Shown piece after piece: positions 51,135 through 57,330 of a stretch of DNA of 57,330 nucleotides. The DNA comes from Desulfuromonas sp. (GTDB lineage: Bacteria; Desulfobacterota; Desulfuromonadia; Desulfuromonadales; Desulfuromonadaceae). Position numbers and translations under genes: made by a program. Every line of letters begins with the position of its first letter. Positions within the stretch are counted from its first letter, which is position 1. The notes beneath the pieces were generated by a model. It did not search any database, was not told where the DNA came from, and saw only the letters and a program-made list of their open reading frames with translations. The DNA lies in the NCBI GenBank assembly GCA_002869685.1, contig PKUE01000117.1, positions 1 through 57,330 on the forward strand. Reading direction: 5' to 3'.

Positions 51135-52463
51135 CTAGAACCACTGTAAGACATAATAGCGCAGATAGATGTAAAGCATCGACAGAACGATGGTCAGAAA
51201 CATGGTTGGCAAACCGTATTTAAGAAACTGGCCAAAGCTGATATTGTGGCCAGCTTTTTCACTGAGCCCAATCACAATCACATTGGCTGAGGCGCCGATG
51301 GGCGAACCGTTGCCGCCGAGACAGGCCCCCAGAGATAAGGCCCACCACACCGGATCGATGGTGCGGGCTTGAGCCGCCGTTGTTGCTGCGGAGCCGAATA
51401 CCTGGTTGGACAGGTCAATCAGGATGGGGTTCATGGTGGCGACAAACGGAATGTTGTCAACGATAGCCGAGCAGATCGCCGAAAACCACAGCATCACCAT
51501 GGCCAGAACGGTCATGTCATCCGGTTGGGGATGGGTGACGGCGATCATGGCACGGGACAGATCTTCCACCAATCCCACTTTGACGATACCTCCAATAATG
51601 ATAAACAGGCCGATGAAAAAGAAGATGGTTGGCCACTCCACTTCGGCGAGGATTTCCGCTGGTTCCTCATCCGAAAGCATAAACAGGGTCATGGCGCCCA
51701 TCAGGGCAACAGTCGCTGGTTCATAATGGAAAAAGCCGTGCAGCATAAAGCCGAGAATAGTCAGCCCCAGAATCAACAGGGACTTTTTCAACAGAGCTGG
51801 GTCACGGATCTGTTCGCGCTCATTCATGGTCATGATGCGGCGCTTTAATTCGTCCCGAACCGTCAGGCGTTTGCCGAAAACGATTTTCCACGCCAGCATC
51901 CAGAACAGAAAAATGATGATGATGGCTGGTGTCAGGTGGACGATGAAGTCCATGAAGTTGAGACCGGCCTTGGAGGCGATCATGATATTTGGTGGATCGC
52001 CGATCAGGGTGGCGGTGCCACCGATGTTGGACGCCAGTGCTTCGGTGATCAGGTAGGGGATCGGGTTGATCTCCAGTTGTTCAGCGATCAACAGGGTGAC
52101 CGGAGCGAGCAGCAACACGGTGGTAACATTGTCGAGAAAGGCAGAACCCAGAGCTGTAATCACGGCAAACAGGGCCATGATGCGAAACGGTTCCCCTTTG
52201 GCAATCTTGGCACATTTGATGGCGACATATTGAAACACACCGGTTTTGGTCATGATGTTGATCATCACCATCATGGAGATCAGCAGGAAGATAACATTCC
52301 AGTCGACGCCCAGGTCGATGTCATGAAACGCCTCCTGCTGGTCAAGGATCTTGCCGATCAGGGTGACAGCGGCGCCAAACAGAGCGACCTTGGTTTTGTG
52401 GATTTTTTCAGAGATGATCAGGGCATAAGCAACAATGAAAATGCCGGTGGCAAACCAATACAT
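51135..52463 (-). CDS. ArsB/NhaD-type ion permease (SLC13/IT superfamily)
   Basis: This 442-residue membrane protein has 11-12 hydrophobic segments. It carries the paired hairpin-loop motifs of the ion-transporter superfamily: ALGSAFLDNVTTVLLLAPV with NIGGTATLIGDPPN in the first half, and ICSAIVDNIPFVATMNP with LGGNGSPIGASANVI in the second. The family includes arsenite exporters, NhaD Na+/H+ antiporters and anion symporters; sequence by eye does not settle which. GGAG precedes ATG 52463. It is the second gene after a CBS protein, 45 bp apart, so the CBS protein probably regulates it. Confidence 0.9.
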   Translation of the reverse strand: MYWFATGIFIVAYALIISEKIHKTKVALFGAAVTLIGKILDQQEAFHDIDLGVDWNVIFLLISMMVMINIMTKTGVFQYVAIKCAKIAKGEPFRIMALFAVITALGSAFLDNVTTVLLLAPVTLLIAEQLEINPIPYLITEALASNIGGTATLIGDPPNIMIASKAGLNFMDFIVHLTPAIIIIFLFWMLAWKIVFGKRLTVRDELKRRIMTMNEREQIRDPALLKKSLLILGLTILGFMLHGFFHYEPATVALMGAMTLFMLSDEEPAEILAEVEWPTIFFFIGLFIIIGGIVKVGLVEDLSRAMIAVTHPQPDDMTVLAMVMLWFSAICSAIVDNIPFVATMNPILIDLSNQVFGSAATTAAQARTIDPVWWALSLGACLGGNGSPIGASANVIVIGLSEKAGHNISFGQFLKYGLPTMFLTIVLSMLYIYLRYYVLQWF

Positions 52464-52508
52464 ATAAAATACTCCGAAAGATGGCTCAGCAATGGAGCCG
52501 TACTCAGG

Positions 52509-52991
52509 TTATTGCGAAAGGTCCATAACGCCGTCGTAGTTGTAGGTAAACGGATCACCGATAAGGTGAACCAGAATGTCGACCCGGGTAATTTCGCCGA
52601 TGATTTTGTTGTCCACATCGACGACAGGCAGGGTATTGAAACCACGCTCGGCGAAAATGGCATCGGCCTGCAGCAGTTGATGGTGAGGATGCAGGGAGAT
52701 CACTTTTTTCACCATAATGTCGCGGGCACAGCGGTGACGGGCCTTTTCGGCTTGGCGTTTGAGGTAATCGGCGCCGTCACTGATTGATCGCGCCAGATGA
52801 GCGTTCATGTAAGAGGGCATCACCTCTTTAAGCAGATCACGGGCCGAAACCACGCCAATCAGAGTGCGATCTTTATTAACGATGTAGGCCAGGCGGGGTG
52901 TTGGTGCGGCAATTTTATGCAGCAGGCAGACAAAGTCGCAATCCGGTTCAGCAAGAACGACGGTTTTGCGCATACAGGTGGAAACATCCAT
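52509..52991 (-). CDS. CBS-domain pair protein
   Basis: This 160-residue soluble protein is built from two CBS domains. The first covers about 1-55 (VSTCMRKTVVLAEP, LIGVVSARDLL). The second covers about 88-150 (ARDIMVKKVISLHP, FNTLPVVDVDNKIIGEITRVDIL). CBS pairs bind AMP, ATP or other adenine ligands. GGAGG precedes ATG 52991. Being co-transcribed with and upstream of the ion permease, it is probably its nucleotide-sensing regulator acting in trans, compared with the ClC gene at 7146-8903 where CBS domains are fused. Confidence 0.9.
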   Translation of the reverse strand: MDVSTCMRKTVVLAEPDCDFVCLLHKIAAPTPRLAYIVNKDRTLIGVVSARDLLKEVMPSYMNAHLARSISDGADYLKRQAEKARHRCARDIMVKKVISLHPHHQLLQADAIFAERGFNTLPVVDVDNKIIGEITRVDILVHLIGDPFTYNYDGVMDLSQ

Positions 52992-53068
52992 GGTGAACCT
53001 CCATTGATATAAAATACCTTATCGCGTTTATAGTGGCGGGGAAAGGGCTTTTTCTGTAAGCATGACCT

Positions 53069-53518
53069 ATGAACCGGCCACTGGCAAATGTCGGGAGTAT
53101 TTTAACGTTGTTTAAACGTAAGGACCGCGCGCTTATTTTTCGCTGTATTCTGGTGTGTTCCGTGATGGTAACGGTCGCGGTCGGGAATGGTCTGTTGCGC
53201 TAACACTGGTTGGGGCCAACCTTGAGCGCTTCTGTTGCTTTGCCGGTCAGCGGCGTGCTGCTGTGTCTGTGTGTTCTGAGCGTGATGCTGTTTCCCTGGA
53301 TGGCGGGCAGGCATCCAGGCAGTCACTGACCGGGCGGTGTTTTGTGGGGTGCGGAAACCCTTGTTTTTGAAATCATCTTCGGACATTGGTTGCTGGAGAA
53401 AGCATGGCATGAAGTCTTCCGAGGACTGGCTTTCTGGAGCGGAGATCTGTTCATGCTTGTCGTGTTAATGCCTCTGCTTTTACCACGGGCCTGTGCTCAT
53501 TGGTATCATCTCGATTGA
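53069..53518 (+). pseudogene. Membrane-protein gene with two nonsense codons
   Basis: One reading frame stays coherent from ATG 53069 to TGA 53516-53518 (149 codons before the stop) except for a TAA at 53201-53203 and a TGA at 53327-53329. The three pieces together give a small Trp-rich membrane protein with about three or four helices: ALIFRCILVCSVMVTVAVG, VALPVSGVLLCLCVLSVMLF, TLVFEIIFGHWLL and DLFMLVVLMPLLL. No frameshift is needed, so the gene looks recently inactivated. I recognise the style of an uncharacterised membrane family but no name. Sequencing error cannot be excluded. It fills most of the 621-bp gap between the CBS and YitT genes; the remainder shows nothing else. Confidence 0.7.
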
Positions 53519-53612
53519 TCCTGGGGGAACTTGCACCACCGCTGTAGGCAATGTTAGGCTGCTCCCCAGTTATTTGTTTGTTTTTACACCCTGATTTTTA
53601 AAGGAGGAATTT

Positions 53613-54473
53613 TTGTCTTCTACCCGAGAATACAGTTACACCGTTCCCTGGAATTTGATGCTGATTATCGTCGGTTCCGTGATTCAGGCTGTTGGCTTTA
53701 AATCCATTGCCACTGTGCATGGTTTTGTCCCCAGCGGTTTATTCGGTTTAGCGACACTGATTGAGTACAAGACGGCATTTCTCGATGCTGGTATCTGGTA
53801 TCTGCTACTCAATGTACCGATGTTTATCCTCGGTTATCTGTTTATCAGTCGTCGTTTTCTCGCCTACAGTTTTGTCGCCATGATCACGGTCTCCCTGGCC
53901 TACAGTAATCTCGACCTGGTGGTGACCATCCAGAATCAATTGTATGCCGCCGTGTGTTTTGGTGTTATCAGCGGCGGTGGTGCCGGACTGGTGCTGCGTA
54001 CCCTGGGCTCCAATGGTGGCCTCGATGTCGTGGCGGTGATCGCGAACCAACGCTTCAATATCGGCATCGGTAAAACCTACTTCATGTTTAATCTGGCCCT
54101 GTATGCGATCAGCTTTATCAGTTTGGATAACGATCTGGTCATTGCCTCGCTGATTGCCGCTTTTGTTGCCTCGGTGTGTATGGAGTACAGTCTGTCGATG
54201 TTCAGTCAGCGCAAGCTGTGCCTGATTATTTCCAAACATAACGAAGAGATCGCGCAGAAGGTGATGCATAGTATGAAGATCGGTGCTACGTTTCTTGAAG
54301 GTGTCGGTGCCTATAAAAATGAAACTCGCCGGGTGCTGATGGTAGTGACCAACAATATTCAGCTCAAACGGCTCGAAGAGGTGGCATTTACCATCGATCC
54401 GCATAGTTTGTTTATTGTCGAGAACACCTTTAACGTCATCGGTTCGACCTTTTCGCGGCGGAAAATTTACTGA
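53613..54473 (+). CDS. YitT family membrane protein (DUF161/DUF2179)
   Basis: This 286-residue protein has five or six hydrophobic segments in the first 200 residues, including GFVPSGLFGLATLI and ISGGGAGLVLRTLGSNGGLDVVAV. The last is the glycine signature of YitT proteins. A C-terminal DUF2179 domain (about 205-286) is likely cytosolic and ligand-binding. The family's function is unknown in general. TTG 53613 follows AAAGGAGG. The next gene, a peptidase, starts 27 bp later. Confidence 0.88.
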   Translation: MSSTREYSYTVPWNLMLIIVGSVIQAVGFKSIATVHGFVPSGLFGLATLIEYKTAFLDAGIWYLLLNVPMFILGYLFISRRFLAYSFVAMITVSLAYSNLDLVVTIQNQLYAAVCFGVISGGGAGLVLRTLGSNGGLDVVAVIANQRFNIGIGKTYFMFNLALYAISFISLDNDLVIASLIAAFVASVCMEYSLSMFSQRKLCLIISKHNEEIAQKVMHSMKIGATFLEGVGAYKNETRRVLMVVTNNIQLKRLEEVAFTIDPHSLFIVENTFNVIGSTFSRRKIY

Positions 54474-54500
54474 TCCGTCCGCTTGGAGACTTTTTCAACC

Positions 54501-55553
54501 GTGCAACAGCGTGAAGCCTTTATCGATCTGCTTAAAACTCTGGTGCGTCATCCCAGTGTCGTTGGTGCTGAGCACTCGTTTTTTCGCGTTCTTCAGCGCG
54601 AACTCGAAGAACGTGGCGCCCGTGTTACCTGGTATCAAGGGGTGCTGGTGGCTCAGGGCAACGCTCCGGAGAGTGGTTTTTTTTCCGCCCATATTGATCG
54701 CAACGGTCTGGTCTGTACTGGCCCCAATGAATTTCAGTACGCCGCCTTTGTTGCCGGTAACCGCTCCGATCTGCTGGGCAACTCGGTGTCGGAAGGGTTG
54801 ATGATGAAAATTGTCGACCGCTTTCGTGCCACACCGGTGATGGCTTATGAGCCGTGGTCCGGTGGTTATCTCGGCCAGGGGCGGATTATCGATACCTATG
54901 TCTGCCCGTATCGTAACAACCTGATTTTTGAGGTGGAAGGATTGGAATCACTGGTGGCGGGAACGCCAGTGGCCTTCAACGACCATCTACTCGTCGCCGA
55001 CGGCCTGTTGACCGGCCAACTCGATAACGTGCTCAGTGCCGCCCATCTGATCCACCTGTTTGCGCTCGGTTTTCAGGGCACGGCGTTGTTCACAGCCGAG
55101 GAAGAGGCGGGCAAAAGCTGGCGTTATCTGCTCGAATGGTTCCGCCGTTTTAACGGTTCCACCGACCAACTGGTGGTGCTGGATACCAGTCCGTTTCCGG
55201 ATCGGGCGGCGGCCGACTGTCAACAGCTGGTGTTGCGCCGTCGTGATGCCAACGCGCCGTTCAGCCCGCGCATGACCGATCGTTTGGAAGACTTGTGTCG
55301 AGAACATGGGATCAGCTATCGGTTTAAAGACGATTATGTCCAGCAACTCGCCGAACAGGTCGCGCAACCGACGTTACCCTTATCGCTGGGCAGTACCGAA
55401 TTGGGGCGGATTGTTGCCGCCTCGGACGGCTTCGTGCAAGGCACTACCCTGCAGTTGCCGACCACCGGGTATCACACCATGGAAGAATCGTGTTCGCAGG
55501 AAGCCTGTCAGGCGTTTCATCGTATTCTCACCCGTCTGGCCGGTATCGACTGA
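54501..55553 (+). CDS. M20/M42-like zinc metallopeptidase
   Basis: This 350-residue cytoplasmic protein has the co-catalytic di-metal layout of M20/M28/M42 peptidases: His-Asp in FFSAHIDRNG, the bridging Asp in TGQLDNVLSAA, the Glu pair in TAEEEAGKS, Asp in VLDTSPFPD and the last His in TGYHTMEE. The central insert (75-165) suits the M42-type dimerisation or lid domain. It probably cleaves peptides or N-acyl amino acids. GTG 54501 is 12-13 nt from GGAG; TTG 54483 is an alternative. It follows the YitT-type gene closely, so the two may be co-transcribed. Confidence 0.82.
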   Translation: MQQREAFIDLLKTLVRHPSVVGAEHSFFRVLQRELEERGARVTWYQGVLVAQGNAPESGFFSAHIDRNGLVCTGPNEFQYAAFVAGNRSDLLGNSVSEGLMMKIVDRFRATPVMAYEPWSGGYLGQGRIIDTYVCPYRNNLIFEVEGLESLVAGTPVAFNDHLLVADGLLTGQLDNVLSAAHLIHLFALGFQGTALFTAEEEAGKSWRYLLEWFRRFNGSTDQLVVLDTSPFPDRAAADCQQLVLRRRDANAPFSPRMTDRLEDLCREHGISYRFKDDYVQQLAEQVAQPTLPLSLGSTELGRIVAASDGFVQGTTLQLPTTGYHTMEESCSQEACQAFHRILTRLAGID

Positions 55554-55571
55554 ATCTAACAACGCTTAGCG

Positions 55572-55585
55572 CATGTCATGACATG
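55572..55585. repeat. Perfect 14-bp palindrome upstream of the aldo-keto reductase
   Basis: CATGTCATGACATG is its own reverse complement. It ends 23 bp before ATG 55609, in the place of an operator or promoter-proximal binding site. No regulator is assigned. Confidence 0.4.
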
Positions 55586-55608
55586 ACGAGCAGAAAGGTG
55601 TGTTTGAA

Positions 55609-56610
55609 ATGACTTCAGCAAAAATCGCAACGACTAAACTCGGCACCACGGATATCGACGTCAGCCAGGTGTGTCTGGGCACCTGGGCCATCGGCGGCTG
55701 GTTGTGGGGTGGCAGTGATGACAACCAGTGTGTTGCCACCATTCGAGCTGCTCTAGATCAGGGTATTACGTTTATTGATACCGCCGCAGTGTATGGCTTT
55801 GGTCATTCTGAATCCCTGGTGGGACAGGCATGGAACGGTCATGTGGCACGGGATAACGTGGTCCTGGCTACCAAGGCGGGATTACAGTGGGATGATAAAG
55901 GGCGGGTGTCACGCAATTGTACCCGTGAGCGGTTGTTACAGGAGATTGACGATTCATTGCAGCGCCTGCAGACCGATTACATCGATCTTTACCAGATTCA
56001 TTGGCCGGACCCGCTGGTGCCCATTGAAGAGACGGCCGAAGTGATGGCCGAGCTGCTCGCCAGCGGCAAGATTCGCGCGATTGGCGTTAGCAACTACAAT
56101 CCGGAGCAGATGGACCGCTTCCGCAGTGTGGCCCCGCTGCACAGTGTCCAGCCGCCCTACAATTTGTTTGAGCGGCAGATTGATGTCGATGTACGGCCTT
56201 ACGCGCAACAGCATGGGCTGGCGATTTTGGCCTATGGGGCCATTTGTCGTGGATTGCTGTCTGGTAAGATGGCGGCTGAGCCAACGTTTGAGGGCGATGA
56301 TATTCGCCAGTATGATCCCAAGTTTAAAGCGCCGCGTTATGCCGCCTATCTTGACGCAGTGGCCAAGCTGGATGCGTTTGCTCAGGAACGTTTTCAGCGT
56401 GGCGTGCTGGAGTTGGCGGTGCGTTGGGTGATTGATCAGGGGGCGATTGCTTTGTGGGGGGCGCGCCATCCGCAGCAGTTGGATCGGGTGAAGCAGGTAT
56501 TTGGTTGGTCGCTGTCGGAGGCGGATCGTGAGGAAATTGCCGCCATTGTCAATGCGACGATTACTGATCCGGTTGGACCGGAGTTTATGGCGCCACCGGC
56601 GCGGAAATAG
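55609..56610 (+). CDS. Aldo/keto reductase
   Basis: This 333-residue NADPH-dependent oxidoreductase has a TIM barrel. The catalytic tetrad regions are present: Asp and Tyr in FIDTAAVYGFGHSE, Lys in VLATKAGL, His in LYQIHWPDP. It also has the cofactor strand GVSNYNPEQM and the C-terminal ALWGARHPQQLDRV loop that holds the phosphate. It is closest to the AKR11/YdbC-like general stress group; the substrate is unknown. ATG 55609 follows AAAGG; the frame also opens at GTG 55600. Confidence 0.92.
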   Translation: MTSAKIATTKLGTTDIDVSQVCLGTWAIGGWLWGGSDDNQCVATIRAALDQGITFIDTAAVYGFGHSESLVGQAWNGHVARDNVVLATKAGLQWDDKGRVSRNCTRERLLQEIDDSLQRLQTDYIDLYQIHWPDPLVPIEETAEVMAELLASGKIRAIGVSNYNPEQMDRFRSVAPLHSVQPPYNLFERQIDVDVRPYAQQHGLAILAYGAICRGLLSGKMAAEPTFEGDDIRQYDPKFKAPRYAAYLDAVAKLDAFAQERFQRGVLELAVRWVIDQGAIALWGARHPQQLDRVKQVFGWSLSEADREEIAAIVNATITDPVGPEFMAPPARK

Positions 56611-56611
56611 A

Positions 56612-56750
56612 AACGGATGTGGTTCGTGCAAGGGGCTTTTCTCCCCTTGTGCGAACCTCGGAAGTTTGAGATCAAAGTCAAGGTCGCCGGGACTCGCCCC
56701 GGCAGGCGACATCCTTTTGACTGGCCGCTCAAAAGGATGCAAAAAACGGC
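56612..56750. repeat. Three-hairpin dispersed repeat, copy 1
   Basis: The core 56679-56745 is 67 bp long and differs from copy 2 at only three positions. It forms two hairpins, GTCGCCGGG...CCCCGGCaGGCGAC and CATCCTTTTGA-N8-TCAAAAGGATG. A third hairpin precedes them, GGTTCGTGCAAGGGG...CCCCTTGTGCGAACC, which is conserved in shape more than in sequence. Confidence 0.8.
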
Positions 56751-56921
56751 TGAACTTCTCCTGGACCTAGCTTAACCTACACTGTGTCAGTTTCCGATGT
56801 GCGTCGCGGGTTCGGCTCGCCGCCCTTTAGGTCGGCGAATTGTGCTTCTCATCGGCTTTGGCGTAAAACCTTGATAGCAATCCTTTGTCTCTCTCTACCT
56901 TTTGTGTGGCACCGACCTAAC

Positions 56922-56941
56922 GGGTGGGACGGAGCCCACCC
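56922..56941. repeat. Hairpin GGGTGGG/CCCACCC
   Basis: GGGTGGG (56922-56928) pairs with CCCACCC (56935-56941). This is the compact inverted repeat common in intergenic repeat mosaics. Confidence 0.5.
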
Positions 56942-57120
56942 TACAGTAATCTTTTCTTTGCACCTAAGCCCTCCCGTTCAGCAGCGCCGAACGTAAAGAG
57001 CGTTGCTGTGATGGTCGTCGGCAAACTGTTTGAGCGGGAGCGAGTTTTTGCCGACATCACAGCGTAAGCGAATGGAGTGAGGGAACCCGATAGGGCGCAA
57101 TGGTCGGGAGTCGATTTTGT

Positions 57121-57146
57121 GTTACTTTTGTCGACGCAAAAGTAAC
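57121..57146. repeat. Hairpin GTTACTTTTG/CAAAAGTAAC
   Basis: Perfect 10-bp arms (57121-57130, 57137-57146) flank TCGACG. Similar GTTACTTTT inverted repeats end long intergenic elements in many proteobacteria (from memory). Confidence 0.6.
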
Positions 57147-57191
57147 CCGACGTGTGGGCGCGGAAGCCCACGTCACGTGGGCACCAACTAT

Positions 57192-57330
57192 GAGAACGGA
57201 TGAGGTTCGCCGGAGCAATTTGTTTCATTGTGTGAACCACGGCACAACTAAAACCAAGATCAAGGTCGCCGGGTTTCGCCCCGGCAGGCGACATCCTTTT
57301 GACTTGCCGCTCAAAAGGATGCAAAAACCG
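57192..57330. repeat. Three-hairpin dispersed repeat, copy 2 (reaches window end)
   Basis: Direct copy of the unit at 56612-56750, 582 bp further on. The core 57261-57327 is the near-identical part. The leading hairpin reads GGTTCGCCGGAGCAAT...ATTGTGTGAACC: the outer GGTTC/GAACC arms are kept while the inner stem has changed on both sides. Confidence 0.8.

Larger units (their letters stand above)
56611..57330. other. Gene-free, hairpin-rich repeat region
   Basis: The last 720 bp contain no credible gene. ORFs here are short, lack ribosome sites and overlap the repeats. The region is a mosaic of palindromic units: two copies of a three-hairpin repeat at its ends, a GGGTGGG/CCCACCC hairpin and a GTTACTTTTG/CAAAAGTAAC hairpin in between. 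It looks like dispersed intergenic repeat DNA, and probably continues past the window. Confidence 0.7.

Noticed and set aside
53327-53329. In-frame TGA read as selenocysteine
   Set aside because: The same frame has an earlier TAA at 53201, and no SECIS-like hairpin directly after the TGA was evident.
53102-53410. 102-codon minus-strand ORF in the CBS-YitT gap
   Set aside because: The opposite strand carries the coherent membrane-protein frame; the minus ORF has the Gln/His/Arg-rich look of an antisense shadow.
56941-57324. Minus-strand ORFs in the terminal repeats (also 55954-56742)
   Set aside because: Both begin inside the repeat core, so their similar N-terminal peptides are just the translated repeat; no ribosome sites were seen.
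1-57330. tRNA, rRNA, CRISPR array, prophage or transposase
   Set aside because: None was recognised on either strand; the only repeated DNA found is the operator set and the hairpin repeats near the right end.

Overview
The window is a 57 kb piece of a bacterial chromosome with dense gene packing, frequent ATGA/TGATG gene overlaps and moderate GC. The gene content points to the Desulfuromonadales (Desulfuromonas/Geobacter-like delta-proteobacteria). It includes two sigma-54 response regulators, a full-length pyruvate carboxylase, a LysR regulator resembling the selenium-metabolism-associated type, many two-component proteins, queH, an lpxH-type hydrolase, and a Mop/ModA pair with an XRE-periplasmic-binding-protein regulator. 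The taxonomic placement is inference from remembered protein families; no search was run. No rRNA, tRNA, CRISPR array, phage or transposase gene was seen.

Layout. 1-2363: end of a sensor kinase and its NtrC-type regulator. 2421-2601: a promoter, a compact structured RNA and a terminator. 2773-5705: a periplasmic M16 protease pair, one member with the zinc site and one without. 5700-11669: lpxH (minus), queH, a ClC-CBS channel, a Rossmann-fold protein, a DHH phosphoesterase and a cell-wall amidase. 11728-19120: RNase PH, rdgB, a PAS protein with a degenerate GGDEF, ndk, rlmN, and a purine and methylthioadenosine salvage run (mtnP, PfkB kinase, TPR lipoprotein, PNP). 19369-26258: a lone receiver, a universal stress protein, a receiver-kinase hybrid, a COG2509-type flavoprotein, a YhaM-like nuclease, a metallo-beta-lactamase-fold hydrolase and coaBC. 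26249-31438: a zinc phospholipase C-like protein, UDG, a TPR-rotamase-SPOR protein, RidA, a PHP phosphatase and metF.

31517-37045 is the most interesting section. Mop and ModA (minus strand) lie next to a regulator with an XRE helix-turn-helix and a COG1910-type molybdate-binding-like domain. A TonB-dependent receptor follows, then a BtuF/MolA-fold binding protein. Five copies of one 16-bp inverted repeat (TGAYA-N6-TGTCA) sit only at the regulator start and upstream of the receptor. In both places a tandem pair has an identical 19-bp pitch. I read this as a candidate TonB-dependent molybdate or tungstate acquisition regulon whose permease and ATPase lie elsewhere.

37334-43517: the LysR regulator, a second NtrC-type regulator and pyruvate carboxylase. 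43665-47244: NAD salvage (pncA-pncB), a membrane protein and an odd radical SAM protein. 47265-49694: a self-contained ECF sigma factor cassette with a repeat protein, an EF-hand protein, a putative anti-sigma factor and a CnrX/CpxP-like sensor, preceded by an ECF-type promoter. 49818-56610: an MFS transporter, an ion permease with a CBS partner, a nonsense-mutated membrane-protein pseudogene, a YitT-type protein, a metallopeptidase and an aldo-keto reductase. 56611-57330: gene-free DNA made of hairpin-rich dispersed repeats.
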